The notes under the pieces are model-generated. The model was not told where the DNA came from and ran no database searches. It worked only from the letters and a program-made list of their open reading frames with translations. Of a stretch of 64,000 nt of DNA, positions 28,336-37,882 are shown in pieces. Both the position numbers and the translations under genes were made by a program. Position 1 is the first letter of the stretch, and each line of letters starts with the position of its first letter. Source of the DNA: CAZSDW01 sp964605705 (GTDB lineage Bacteria > Fidelibacterota > UBA2242); NCBI GenBank assembly GCA_964605705.1, contig CAZSDW010000006.1:1-64000 (forward strand), in the 5' to 3' direction.

Positions 28336-30987
28336 TCAATTATTCCTGCCAAAATTAATTGAGCACCCTAAGATAATTTTCCTGGGTTCATCATAGAAAT
28401 TTGGTTGAATGTACCACTCTTCCTGAGTTCCGTATCCGCGATAGGTTTCAAAAATCATATTATAATCATAATCCGCGGTCCCACTGGAAGCATAAACATC
28501 CTGGTTATTTTTCCGGTCAAATAAATTGGTAATTTTTATAAAAGGCGAAATCGTGACTGAATTTAATTGAAAATCCTTGGTAATATTCAAATCAAATGTC
28601 ATCGTCATGGGCTTGCGCTCACCATTCAGAATTCGATTATTATACCGAGGAGATTCTCGGGTATAGGGAGTTCCACTGCCGATTTTACCTATAAGACTGA
28701 TATGAAACCCTGCCTGAGTTGTGGTGGTCGTCAAATTTAATGAATGGGTTTGGTCCCAATTCAGGGGCTGGCGTTTCTTTTCCGATTGAATCGGCGGTTC
28801 CGACTCCTGATTTTTGGATTCATCGAGAGGATCTGATGCATTTCCGGTCGCTGATTGGTAAGTATAATCTACCGAAAAACCAACTCCTCCGGGCAATTCA
28901 CGCATTTCCAGGGCAACCGTTATTCCCTTGACATTGGCGTAATCCCGATTAATGAAATACCAGAACTTTCCCCCATAAATATTCTGGTGGGTAATCTGCC
29001 CGATTAAATCGCGTATATCCTTATTATAACCGGTCACATCTATGGTAAGTTCGGAAGTAATTGCCTGTTTTATCCCGATTTCGTAACTGACCGTCTTTTC
29101 CGGTTTCAGCTCCGCATTGCCCATAATATTAAAACTGCCCCGCGGTGGCTGGTCACCCTTTAGTTGGATCAATGATACCTCAAAATCCGGGTTGATATAA
29201 AGATGTTCATAATTGGGAATTTGGAAAAAGTGACCATAGGAAAAATGGATTACTCCCTGATCCGAAATCGGATAAGCGATCCCGATCCGCGGGCTGATCT
29301 GGCTGGAAGTTTCCGCAATTCTTTTCGGAGCACCGACCGTATTGTAAAAATTTTCCGGAACAACTCCATCGGGATTGAAATAATCGTACCGGATTCCCAG
29401 GTTTATGATCATCTCACCTAATTCAACTTTATCCTGGATGTACAAGGCGATTTCCTCTGGCGCATGTGTATAAGAATTATTATACCAGGATGAATCAGAA
29501 GGTATGCGAATTACATAATTCTCATCAAAATAGAGTTGGTACTCGTGTAACCAGAGCCGGGCATTTTTATAACTCGCGCCGATACCGAGAGTCTGGTTCT
29601 TCCCGATCTGGCTGCGTAAATCAGCTTTTAAAATGCGGGTTCGATTATCCCGTAAATGGTGCCACATGCGCATACCGCCCGTAGCAAAACCGTTCGAATT
29701 GTTTTGGGTCAAAAATTCTAAAGGGACATACCTGGAATCGTAGGGATTCTTATAGACATATTGAGCATATTCAGTAAATGATTCGGAAGCATTTGCCGTT
29801 AAAAAAGTCGATTGTCCGAACATATGTGTATATTGGAGTGAATGTTGATAGCTGCTGCTATTATGATAGTAATTCCCATCGGGATTATACTTGAACAGGC
29901 GATCAAAATCACGGTGTTTTTCATCTTCATAAAACCCGGTATAGTTTATTTTATCCCGCTGGGTTAGTTTAAAACTCAACTTGCCCTGAAGCGTCGTCCG
30001 GGAATTTGGATTCATTGGTACATAACTACTGTCTCCGGTTGACATAATAAACTGTTCATCCGGATTTTCAGAAAAGTATGAGTAATCGCTGGGGCGAAAG
30101 ATTCGCTGTCCATACTGCCAACCATCACTGCCATACATCCGCCCTAAAATCGAGAATGATAAGCGCTCTTTCAATAAAGGGACAGGTCCGCTTAAACTCA
30201 TCTGTAAATTTTTAATTGAAGTAGGATCAATATCATTAATATTCAAAAATGTTTTTGTGTGGTTACTGAGATAATCACCCGCATAAACTGAGACTTTTCC
30301 CGAATAGTAATCCTGACCTTCCTTGGTCACAATATTGACAATGCCGGACATCGCCTGACCATATTCGGCGTTAAAAGTTCCGCTGATCACTTCAACTTCC
30401 TGGATCATATCACTTTCCACATCGAAAAGGTTATCGCCGGAATAGGCATCATTCATCGGAACGCCATCGACAATATACATGACTTCCCCGGAACGACCAC
30501 CTCTAAAATGTCCGTCAACGACACCCGCCTGGAGATTAATAATCTCGCTGAGATTCTGAACCTGCAGTTGTTCAATCTGGTCAGCATTGACCCTGAAAGA
30601 GGTCGATGTAACATCTTTTTTAACCGCGGGCATCTGAGCGACGACAATTACCTCCTGACCTTCAATTATTTCCGTACTTAATTCATAATTGATTGGTGTT
30701 GTCAGATCAACCATGACCAGTACATTTGTTTGAGTAACACTTTGATACCCAATCATCGTAGCCTTTAAAGAATATTCCCCTGGCATGATATTCAATATTG
30801 AGTAATAACCATCCAGATCCGAAGCTGCACCATGGACTGTACCCTCAACAACTACATTGACACCCATCAGCGGTTCACCAGTAGTTCGATCTGTTATTCT
30901 ACCGGAAATTTTTCCCGTAGTCCCTGCAAATAAAGCACTGTGATACAGAATCAGCCCTAAAATGAATAGTCGTATTGAACGTCTCAT
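28336..30987 (-). CDS. TonB-dependent receptor with CarboxypepD_reg domain
   Basis: Outer-membrane, energised importer of 883 residues. Signal peptide about 5-22. CarboxypepD-regulatory-like domain at about 22-105 (GKISGRITDRTTGEPLMGVNVVV, ASDLDGYYSILNI). Plug at about 115-225 with VMYIVDGVPMNDAYSG and YGQAMSGIVNIVTKEG. The barrel follows and ends in a terminal strand IILGCSINFGR. It is shorter than typical SusC (about 1,000). A GTG start at 31005 is possible, but ATG 30985-30987 is preceded by AAGGG at seven bases and gives a better signal peptide. Likely imports oligosaccharides with the FN3 proteins that follow directly; a strong terminator upstream (31007-31050) gives it its own transcription unit. 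Confidence 0.85.
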   Translation of the reverse strand: MRRSIRLFILGLILYHSALFAGTTGKISGRITDRTTGEPLMGVNVVVEGTVHGAASDLDGYYSILNIMPGEYSLKATMIGYQSVTQTNVLVMVDLTTPINYELSTEIIEGQEVIVVAQMPAVKKDVTSTSFRVNADQIEQLQVQNLSEIINLQAGVVDGHFRGGRSGEVMYIVDGVPMNDAYSGDNLFDVESDMIQEVEVISGTFNAEYGQAMSGIVNIVTKEGQDYYSGKVSVYAGDYLSNHTKTFLNINDIDPTSIKNLQMSLSGPVPLLKERLSFSILGRMYGSDGWQYGQRIFRPSDYSYFSENPDEQFIMSTGDSSYVPMNPNSRTTLQGKLSFKLTQRDKINYTGFYEDEKHRDFDRLFKYNPDGNYYHNSSSYQHSLQYTHMFGQSTFLTANASESFTEYAQYVYKNPYDSRYVPLEFLTQNNSNGFATGGMRMWHHLRDNRTRILKADLRSQIGKNQTLGIGASYKNARLWLHEYQLYFDENYVIRIPSDSSWYNNSYTHAPEEIALYIQDKVELGEMIINLGIRYDYFNPDGVVPENFYNTVGAPKRIAETSSQISPRIGIAYPISDQGVIHFSYGHFFQIPNYEHLYINPDFEVSLIQLKGDQPPRGSFNIMGNAELKPEKTVSYEIGIKQAITSELTIDVTGYNKDIRDLIGQITHQNIYGGKFWYFINRDYANVKGITVALEMRELPGGVGFSVDYTYQSATGNASDPLDESKNQESEPPIQSEKKRQPLNWDQTHSLNLTTTTTQAGFHISLIGKIGSGTPYTRESPRYNNRILNGERKPMTMTFDLNITKDFQLNSVTISPFIKITNLFDRKNNQDVYASSGTADYDYNMIFETYRGYGTQEEWYIQPNFYDEPRKIILGCSINFGRNN

Positions 30988-31006
30988 AGAAAGACCCTTC
31001 CACACT

Positions 31007-31050
31007 TATTTAAAAAGTAATTCTCCGGGGACTTTTCAGCCCCCGGAGAA
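31007..31050 (-). terminator. Rho-independent terminator for the CBM/T9SS gene
   Basis: A perfect ten-base-pair stem, TTCTCCGGGG at 31021-31030 pairing with CCCCGGAGAA at 31041-31050, with a ten-base loop. Read on the minus strand it is followed by a stretch with five Ts (about 31008-31017). It lies 14 bases after the stop of the gene that ends at 31064 and before the TonB receptor gene, so it separates the two units. Confidence 0.85.
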
Positions 31051-31063
31051 TTTGAAGAAAATA

Positions 31064-33550
31064 TCAGCGCATCAAGACCATTTTCCTGGTCATACGCTGT
31101 TCATTTGTCGATAGAACATAAAGATACATACCGGTAGGAACTGCTTCGCCACGATCATTTTTAGCATCCCATACAATCGAATAATTACCCGCATTTTGAA
31201 CAGTATTGGTCAGGCTTTTTACTTGCTGCCCCAAAACATTATAAATTGTCAGGGAAACTTTACTCTGTTTTGGCAATGCATATTCAATGGTAGTCTCCGG
31301 ATTAAACGGATTTGGATAATTCTGGGCTAAAGCAAATTTGCTGGGAACTTTTCCCGCCATCTCTTTTTCAGGTTCGATAGCTGATCCACCAGCCAGTGCC
31401 ATTTTAACAACACTGAAGTCATCCCACCAGGCGGTCCCGGTCACCCAGTTGTTAAAACGGGCGCGCACCGAAATACCATAGGCATCATCCGCTGCCTGAT
31501 GGACAGCTTCATAATGCGTCCAGCCAGTGGTGCTGTCACGCTGATCCACATAAATAAAACGGTCACCCATATCACCCCAGGTCGTCTCAAAATTGACACT
31601 GTGGGTAAAGAAACACAGGTTGATGCCACCATCATAATATTCACCCGTCGCATAGGTAAATTCTCCCTTGCCGATATCCGGAACGTCTTCCGTCTTGACC
31701 CAGACACCAATCTTGTACCATTCGCCGCTCTCAATCGCCCAAGGTTGTGAATAATAGACCAATTCACTCTGGTCGGTTGTCGTATCGGCATCCTGATACA
31801 TAATGATAGAATTGCTGCCACTATGGGCTTCATCACTCGTTATCCGGGTATAATTACCATTGCCACCATACCAGTCCATCCAGCCGGTTACATCTTCAGC
31901 ACCGCCATTGAATACACCCATGGTCCAGTCCGCTGTGGTATTGCAATCAACATTGTCAAAATAGACCGTTCCGGTGGCATCCTTACCCATAAACAAGGTC
32001 ACGAATACCTGCTCAGGTGCCTCGCTCAGAATGACAACATCACTCAGACTGGCCCAGTCAACATCCGCTGCCGACTGATCTGCCCATAAGGTGCCCGAAG
32101 ACAACTCCGTACCGGCCGCATTCTTGAACTCGAACAGAACACCGATCTTGGCATCATCATTAGCCGGGCTGGTATTCACACCAACCGTCTTGATGGCAGC
32201 ATTGATTGAAAATGTACCTGTGCCTGCATTGTTCCAATACTTGTTGGCATTGTCATCTGACAACCAGCCAATAATATCGCCGGAAGTGGCACTTTTCGTG
32301 ATCTTGAAAGAACGAAATCCCGTATTCACATTCGCGGCCTCCGTTCCCACTCCCACTTCACTTCCAAAAGTCCCGTTCAACGGGGTCCAGAATGAGGGGG
32401 TCAGGTCCTCAACACCCGGATTACCAATCACGTTGTCACCATCAACAACGATTTTTTCGACACTGAAGTCATCGAACCAGGCAGTCCCGGTCACCCAGTT
32501 GTTAAAACGGGCGCGCACCGAAATACCATAGGCATCATCCGCTGCCTGATGGACAGCTTCATAATGCGTCCAGCCAGTGGTGCTGTCACGCTGATCCACA
32601 TAAATAAAACGGTCACCCATATCACCCCAGGTCGTCTCAAAATTGACACTGTGGGTAAAGAAACACAGGTTGATGCCACCATCATAATATTCACCCGTCG
32701 CATAGGTAAATTCTCCCTTGCCGATATCCGGAACGTCTTCCGTCTTGACCCAGACACCAATCTTGTACCATTCGCCGCTCTCAATCGCCCAAGGTTGTGA
32801 ATAATAGACCAATTCACTCTGGTCGGTTGTCGTATCGGCATCCTGATACATAATGATAGAATTGCTGCCACTATGGGCTTCATCACTCGTTATCCGGGTA
32901 TAATTACCATTGCCACCATACCAGTCCATCCAGCCGGTTACATCTTCAGCACCGCCATTGAATACACCCATGGTCCAGTCCGCTGTGGTATTGCAATCAA
33001 CATTGTCAAAATAGACCGTTCCGGTGGCATCCTTACCCATAAACAAGGTCACGAATACCTGCTCAGGTGCCTCGCTCAGAATGACAACATCACTCAGACT
33101 GGCCCAGTCAACATCCGCTGCCGACTGATCTGCCCATAAGGTGCCCGAAGACAACTCCGTACCGGCCGCATTCTTGAACTCGAACAGAACACCGATCTTG
33201 GCATCATCATTAGCCGGGCTGGTATTCACACCAACCGTCTTGATGGCAGCATTGATTGAAAATGTACCTGTGCCTGCATTGTTCCAATACTTGTTGGCAT
33301 TGTCATCTGACAACCAGCCAATAATATCGCCGGAAGTGGCACTTTTCGTGATCTTGAAAGAACGAAATCCCGTATTCACATTCGCGGCCTCCGTTCCCAC
33401 TCCCACTTCACTTCCAAAAGTCCCGTTCAACGGGGTCCAGAATGAGGGGGTCAGGTCCTCAACACCCGGATTACCAATCACGTTTTGCGCGAAACCAAAT
33501 CCGCAGAAAACAATGGATATCATGAGTGTCAACACTGTTACCTTTTTCAT
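31064..33550 (-). CDS. Secreted T9SS protein with duplicated carbohydrate-binding-type modules
   Basis: Exported protein, 828 residues, signal peptide MKKVTVLTLMISIVFCGFGFAQ. It consists of a 350-residue unit present twice, then a linker and a T9SS type A sorting domain (FALAQNYPNPFNPETTIEY, GMYLYVLSTNEQ). Each unit holds two beta-sandwich modules of the CBM4/CBM9/CBM22 look: one starting NPGVEDLTPSFW and closing TVYFDNVDC, one starting GVFNGGAEDVTGW and closing AWFDDFSV. So four binding modules and no catalytic domain. The start at 33548-33550 has AGGAGG at 33555-33560, five bases before; the ATG at 33574 is less likely. Next to a clan GH-A glycosidase and LacI gene. It probably tethers polysaccharide at the cell surface. 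Confidence 0.7.
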   Translation of the reverse strand: MKKVTVLTLMISIVFCGFGFAQNVIGNPGVEDLTPSFWTPLNGTFGSEVGVGTEAANVNTGFRSFKITKSATSGDIIGWLSDDNANKYWNNAGTGTFSINAAIKTVGVNTSPANDDAKIGVLFEFKNAAGTELSSGTLWADQSAADVDWASLSDVVILSEAPEQVFVTLFMGKDATGTVYFDNVDCNTTADWTMGVFNGGAEDVTGWMDWYGGNGNYTRITSDEAHSGSNSIIMYQDADTTTDQSELVYYSQPWAIESGEWYKIGVWVKTEDVPDIGKGEFTYATGEYYDGGINLCFFTHSVNFETTWGDMGDRFIYVDQRDSTTGWTHYEAVHQAADDAYGISVRARFNNWVTGTAWFDDFSVEKIVVDGDNVIGNPGVEDLTPSFWTPLNGTFGSEVGVGTEAANVNTGFRSFKITKSATSGDIIGWLSDDNANKYWNNAGTGTFSINAAIKTVGVNTSPANDDAKIGVLFEFKNAAGTELSSGTLWADQSAADVDWASLSDVVILSEAPEQVFVTLFMGKDATGTVYFDNVDCNTTADWTMGVFNGGAEDVTGWMDWYGGNGNYTRITSDEAHSGSNSIIMYQDADTTTDQSELVYYSQPWAIESGEWYKIGVWVKTEDVPDIGKGEFTYATGEYYDGGINLCFFTHSVNFETTWGDMGDRFIYVDQRDSTTGWTHYEAVHQAADDAYGISVRARFNNWVTGTAWWDDFSVVKMALAGGSAIEPEKEMAGKVPSKFALAQNYPNPFNPETTIEYALPKQSKVSLTIYNVLGQQVKSLTNTVQNAGNYSIVWDAKNDRGEAVPTGMYLYVLSTNEQRMTRKMVLMR
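31434..32434 (-). repeat. Perfect 1,001-base tandem repeat, copy 2 (C-terminal unit)
   Basis: Identical to 32484-33484 at a period of 1,050 bases. The 23 bases to the left (31411-31433) still match with three differences, changing AWFDD to AWWDD. Frame is preserved because 1,050 is a multiple of three. Confidence 0.9.
32484..33484 (-). repeat. Perfect 1,001-base tandem repeat, copy 1 (N-terminal unit)
   Basis: Partner of 31434-32434. Begins right after the signal peptide (the CGTT at 33481-33484 encodes the first residues NV of the mature protein). Only a short spacer encoding KIVVDGD separates the two units. Confidence 0.9.
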
Positions 33551-33584
33551 TTTTCCTCCTTTGTGCGTCTTCATAACTGCACGT

Positions 33585-35540
33585 TTAATGTTTAGAAAAT
33601 GTTAATTGACAAACACTTTTTCGACTTAGTGAAAATTCAATTTTATGCCTATTTTTCAGATAATATGGAATCGTCGATTTTTCAATCTTCCAATTCGAGA
33701 GCTTCATGGATAGTAATCCCTGCCGTTCAGTCCACGCATGGTTATAAATAATAACCTGATGCGTTGCATCTTTTTCCCACACGCCCATTTCCAAGCCGTC
33801 ACCCTCAACAGAAAACAAAGGTTCCGGATATACCTTACGATAAATGGACTGATAAATCTTAGCAATCACCTGTTTCCACTCATCCGCGTGGCTGGCAAGG
33901 GCAAGCATTTCGATGGGAAAGGCACAGAAATAGACCGTTCCTTTCCCATACGAATGCTCTGTCAGAAGAGGAGTACCTAAATGATCTTTAATGATCACTT
34001 TTGCATGAGCGTCAGGTACAGGACAAAAACTATATTCAGGACTTGTGTGCTTTAAAGGAATCCGGAAACTCTGTCCGGCTTTAAATTCACCCCAGTTCTC
34101 AAAACAGGTCACATCCAGAGATTCACCTTCATAAAAATCCGGGACTCCAAATTTACAGTCCATCTCAATGCCCGCCAGCTGGTGCCAGTCCAAGACCCAG
34201 CTGTCATTGGCAAAACTAAAATAAAGCACACCACCGGATCGCACATAATCATCAAGTTGAACACGGGTCTGTTTGGTCAGTAACTTCAACCTGGGAATGA
34301 AAATCACCGGGATTTCTTTGGGATTCAATTTTAACTCATGTGAAAATCGCCCGTCATTTTCCAGTTCCTGTGCCGGCTCGAAAATCATCTTTATATCAAG
34401 ATTTGCCCTCTTTAAAATTGAAAACGTTTCTAAATAGAGATCGTACCAGTCCCGGAATTCAGGCTGAAACTGATAGGGATATTCATAGTAATAATTGGAT
34501 GGTATCAGCAATCCGGCAGGATTTTCAATTTGCTGATGATCTGATTGAATCAAGTCGGCAGATATTTCAGCAAATTGCTTGAATTCATGAGCTGCCGGCT
34601 TGAGCGACTTATCGGTCTTAACAATACCAAACCGTTCTTCAAAAGCATGATGATTATAGGGTCGTTTGTTTTCAAAATCAAAGTCATTCAGGCACCAGCT
34701 CAAGGCTCCCTGGGCTCCATTGATCAATGCACTGTAAAAAACGGACCGATAATAATTAGCCTGGTTTTCCTCCGAACAAAGTGTCGTTGAGGTACCGAAT
34801 TCTTCAACAATAACCGGTCGATCCCATTCCCTGGCTAAGCGAATTCGAAAGGCTGTTGTATAACTATGGTGCCACGGACTCATTCCGAGGGGATAATAAT
34901 GCAGACCGACAAAATCCTGATACTGGTTGAGTTTCCTCAGGATAAATCCGGACGGTTCACTGGTAATTTCCGGCGACCAGGCACCATCCCCAATACTGAC
35001 CGGACGACCGGGATCAGCCGCTTTTATCAGATCAATAATTTCCTTGACCCAGATGGTGACGTCATCGGATGACTGGATTCCTATATAATTGGGCAATTCA
35101 TTGGATAGCAGCCAGCCCAGGATATGAGAGTAGGATTTGATCTCATCGACTATTCTATATATGTAGTTTTTTGTAATATCAATTATCCGGCGATCGGTTA
35201 TGAAATCGGCTCCGTTTCCCCAACTGACATCAAAGTCCTCCCCGGACATATGCCCCACAATAAATGTCGGAAATGTATATAATTTCCGGGATTCACATTG
35301 ATTCAAAAAGAAATGCAGTCGCTCAATCATCAGCGCATCGACCTGATCGGGATTATCCATAAACGCCGGCATCAACAGAAACGGGCGGCAACAATTCATC
35401 CCAAGGTCTTTTATTCGTTTTAAATCATCCTGAATTTCTTCCGGGTTCCATTCCGTCCACATATTTAAACCAGATGATGAGGGCCAGTAATTTACCCCTA
35501 ATAAGAAAATGTTATTGCCCTGTTTATTTTTAAATATCAA
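33585..35540 (-). CDS. Clan GH-A (GH5-like) glycoside hydrolase with C-terminal domain
   Basis: A 651-residue TIM-barrel glycosidase without signal peptide. Core at about 8-330: FLLGVNYWP at the first strand, acid/base candidate N147-E148 in GWLLSNELP, H214-Y215 in LHYYP, and nucleophile E247 in VIVEEFG. This is the strand-4/strand-7 glutamate pattern of clan GH-A, closest in look to GH5 mannanase/glucanase types. Residues about 350-540 resemble the glutamine-amidotransferase-like middle domain of GH42-type enzymes (VRSGGVLYFSFAN), with a small beta domain at the end. Starts with TTG at 35538-35540, twelve bases after the LacI stop, with no strong ribosome site; probably coupled to lacI. Substrate unknown; beta-mannoside fits the setting. 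Confidence 0.65.
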   Translation of the reverse strand: MIFKNKQGNNIFLLGVNYWPSSSGLNMWTEWNPEEIQDDLKRIKDLGMNCCRPFLLMPAFMDNPDQVDALMIERLHFFLNQCESRKLYTFPTFIVGHMSGEDFDVSWGNGADFITDRRIIDITKNYIYRIVDEIKSYSHILGWLLSNELPNYIGIQSSDDVTIWVKEIIDLIKAADPGRPVSIGDGAWSPEITSEPSGFILRKLNQYQDFVGLHYYPLGMSPWHHSYTTAFRIRLAREWDRPVIVEEFGTSTTLCSEENQANYYRSVFYSALINGAQGALSWCLNDFDFENKRPYNHHAFEERFGIVKTDKSLKPAAHEFKQFAEISADLIQSDHQQIENPAGLLIPSNYYYEYPYQFQPEFRDWYDLYLETFSILKRANLDIKMIFEPAQELENDGRFSHELKLNPKEIPVIFIPRLKLLTKQTRVQLDDYVRSGGVLYFSFANDSWVLDWHQLAGIEMDCKFGVPDFYEGESLDVTCFENWGEFKAGQSFRIPLKHTSPEYSFCPVPDAHAKVIIKDHLGTPLLTEHSYGKGTVYFCAFPIEMLALASHADEWKQVIAKIYQSIYRKVYPEPLFSVEGDGLEMGVWEKDATHQVIIYNHAWTERQGLLSMKLSNWKIEKSTIPYYLKNRHKIEFSLSRKSVCQLTFSKH

Positions 35541-35554
35541 ATCAATAATCTGTT

Positions 35555-36577
35555 TTAATCCGCAGTACTACTTTCACGGATCATCGTTTCGACGGATATA
35601 ATCCGTGTCTGCGGTGCCATTTTGGGATGCAGAATCAATTCAGACAACAATTTGTATGCCTCTTTACCAATCTCAAGCTTCGGCACACGAATCGTCGATA
35701 ATTTTGGTGTACTATACTCAGCTGTCGGAATATCATCAAATCCAAACACCGCGACATCTTCCGGTATTTTTTTCTTGAGTCTGTGAGCTCCGCTAATGAC
35801 TCCCATGGCAGTCGTATCATTGCAACTGAATATTGCATCAATTTCAGGAAACTTTTCCAGGAGATGCATCGCTCCTTTTTCACCAATAGACCGGGATGTT
35901 TCAACATTTTCACAATAACTGTAGTCTTGCCGGTTATTGACATTCAAACCGTGCTTTTCAAGCGCTTCCCTGTAGCCCCGATAGCGCTCTTTTATTGAAG
36001 GGTGGAAAAATGTTCCGCCCACAAATGCAATGTGTTTTCGACCGGAAAGTATCAGGTTTTCGACAGCCCGAAAGGCACCGTTATAATTATCAATCTTGAC
36101 ACTATTATAATTCTCACCAGGAACTTCATAATCTACCAGAACAAAGGGAATTTGTTGACGATCCATGTATTGAATCAACAATTCCGGAACCCTGCCAACC
36201 AGCGCAACACCATCAACATCTTTATATTTTAAAAATCGCGGCAAATCCTCTTTGGGATCGAACTCTTCCTTTACCGTAGTCAAAAGGATGTAATAATCAT
36301 TTTTACGGGCGGCATACTCCATCCCTAAAAATACCTGGCTGTAAAACATTTCCACTTCAGAGAAGTGTCCTTCCCATAAAATAAATCCGAAATTTCCAGT
36401 TCGTTGGGTTGCCAGTTTTCGGGCAGAATGAAGCGGACGGTAATTCAGATCGTCAATTATCGTTTGAATTCTCTTTTTCGTTGCCGGAGCAACATACCCT
36501 TTTTGGTTCAGAACCAGGGAGACCGTCGAAATGGACACATCAGCCTTGTTTGCAATGTCTTTTATTGTTGTTGCCAT
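35555..36577 (-). CDS. LacI-family transcriptional regulator 1
   Basis: Sugar-responsive repressor or activator of 340 residues. DNA-binding helix-turn-helix at residues 1-25 (TTIKDIANKADVSISTVSLVLN) with the hinge helix near 50-60 (RPLHSARKLA), followed by a periplasmic-binding-protein-like effector domain (GVALVGRVPELLI, AIFSCNDTTAMGV, VFGFDDIPTAEYSTPKLSTI). It lies divergent from the GH130/ABC ATPase pair, with a palindromic operator between. It heads the unit with the GH-A enzyme and the CBM/T9SS protein, so it probably controls both directions. Confidence 0.92.
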   Translation of the reverse strand: MATTIKDIANKADVSISTVSLVLNQKGYVAPATKKRIQTIIDDLNYRPLHSARKLATQRTGNFGFILWEGHFSEVEMFYSQVFLGMEYAARKNDYYILLTTVKEEFDPKEDLPRFLKYKDVDGVALVGRVPELLIQYMDRQQIPFVLVDYEVPGENYNSVKIDNYNGAFRAVENLILSGRKHIAFVGGTFFHPSIKERYRGYREALEKHGLNVNNRQDYSYCENVETSRSIGEKGAMHLLEKFPEIDAIFSCNDTTAMGVISGAHRLKKKIPEDVAVFGFDDIPTAEYSTPKLSTIRVPKLEIGKEAYKLLSELILHPKMAPQTRIISVETMIRESSTAD

Positions 36578-36596
36578 TAATTTCTCATTTGTTTTA

Positions 36597-36610
36597 TCGA
36601 AACGTTTTAA
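36597..36610. promoter_or_regulatory. Candidate LacI-type operator
   Basis: The palindrome AAACGTTT at 36600-36607, inside TCGAAACGTTTTAA, has the central CG and A/T flanks typical of LacI-family sites. It lies 20 bases upstream of the regulator start and about 110 bases upstream of the GH130 gene start, the usual place for an autoregulatory divergent operator. Confidence 0.6.
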
Positions 36611-36717
36611 TATATTATATCATGTGTTACTTGTCAAGCTTTTTAATGGTTTTGAATACCTGATTTAATCACTACTTTTAGCAAGATAACTTTCTCGTAA
36701 GCGAATCAGTTGTTTTT

Positions 36718-37866
36718 ATGGATATAATGAAAAACTCGAAATATATAAATGACAAAATTGTTTTTGCGCCGAATGATATCAGCCGGGACAGATGTCCTAT
36801 CCGGAACAATACCGGTCTGGAAACATACATATTAGGCACTTTTAATCCCGGTCTGACCCGACTGCCGAATGGTAATCTCCTGATAATGGTCAGAGTTGCC
36901 GAATCTATCAAAGAACCGATTAATGAGGGGAAATTCCGTTTTATTCGCTGGTCAATTGACAAGGGCTATATTATCGAAGAACACCCTACCTACCAGCTGG
37001 ATACGACTGATCCCAGAAAGTTCCGATTCCTCGAACACGATCACATCAAGGTATTCGGTCTGACCTCCTTTTCCTGGCTTCTGCCGGTCGAGTTAAGTTC
37101 CGATGGTCTAAAACTCATCGAAATTCATTATGATAAAATCATTGAGCCACAAACCAGCTATCAGGAATATGGGGTCGAAGATCCGCGCATTACCAAAATT
37201 GCAAACAGATATTATATGACCACCTGCTCGGTTAGCTCCGAAAGACATTCGACAACGCTCTATTCTTCTGAAAATGGATTGGATTACACCCTCCTGGGAA
37301 TTATTATGGATCATCAAAACAAGGATATGGTTTTGTTCCCGGAAAAAATTAACGGGAAATATTTTGCCTTGACGCGCCCGCTGGGTGAGCTTTATTTTAC
37401 GGTTCCGGGAAATTCTGACTATTTACCGGGCACTTCCATCAATCTGGCTGAATCTCCCGATCTTCTCCATTGGAAACCGGTTGACACGCCCTATATCCGA
37501 GCGCGTAACAATTCTACGATTTCTCTTAAACTCGGCGGTGGGGCACCGCCAATTAAAACGAATGCGGGTTGGCTGATTCTTTTCCATGGAGTGGACAAAT
37601 GTGGTCCGATCGGCTGTTATCGCACCTATCATGCTATTGCAGAGACAGATTCACCCGATAAAATAATCATGATTAATGACACGGTCCCGGTGTTGGAATC
37701 CAGAACCGAGTTGACCCGCCAATATACTGATCAGATATACCTGAATGGTGTTGTCTTTACGACCGGAATTGACGAAATTGACGAGAATTTCATTATTGCT
37801 TCCGGTGAATTGGATCTTGTGTGCAGAATAACTCATATTAAAAAAGGATATTTTAAACTTACATAA
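36718..37866 (+). CDS. GH130-family beta-mannosidase/phosphorylase, second type
   Basis: A 382-residue five-bladed propeller without signal peptide. GH130 marks: FNPGLTRLPNGNLLIMVRVAE at 42-62, YGVEDPR at 151-157 with D155 as the catalytic candidate, KDMVLFPEKINGKY and the GGGAPPIKTNAGWLILFHG blade. It differs strongly from the 303-residue GH130 at 6150: GVEDPR instead of GPEDPR, and TRPLGE where the other has HRRHP. Loss of those basic residues is what separates GH130 hydrolases from phosphorylases, so a beta-1,2-mannosidase is possible; this is inference. Two in-frame methionines at 1 and 4. Followed 16 bases later by the ABC ATPase. Confidence 0.75.
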   Translation: MDIMKNSKYINDKIVFAPNDISRDRCPIRNNTGLETYILGTFNPGLTRLPNGNLLIMVRVAESIKEPINEGKFRFIRWSIDKGYIIEEHPTYQLDTTDPRKFRFLEHDHIKVFGLTSFSWLLPVELSSDGLKLIEIHYDKIIEPQTSYQEYGVEDPRITKIANRYYMTTCSVSSERHSTTLYSSENGLDYTLLGIIMDHQNKDMVLFPEKINGKYFALTRPLGELYFTVPGNSDYLPGTSINLAESPDLLHWKPVDTPYIRARNNSTISLKLGGGAPPIKTNAGWLILFHGVDKCGPIGCYRTYHAIAETDSPDKIIMINDTVPVLESRTELTRQYTDQIYLNGVVFTTGIDEIDENFIIASGELDLVCRITHIKKGYFKLT

Positions 37867-37882
37867 TCCAAACGGGAAAAAT

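Noticed and set aside
34422..34429. Second AAACGTTT palindrome
   Set aside because: Inside the clan GH-A glycosidase gene; likely chance in A/T-rich coding sequence.
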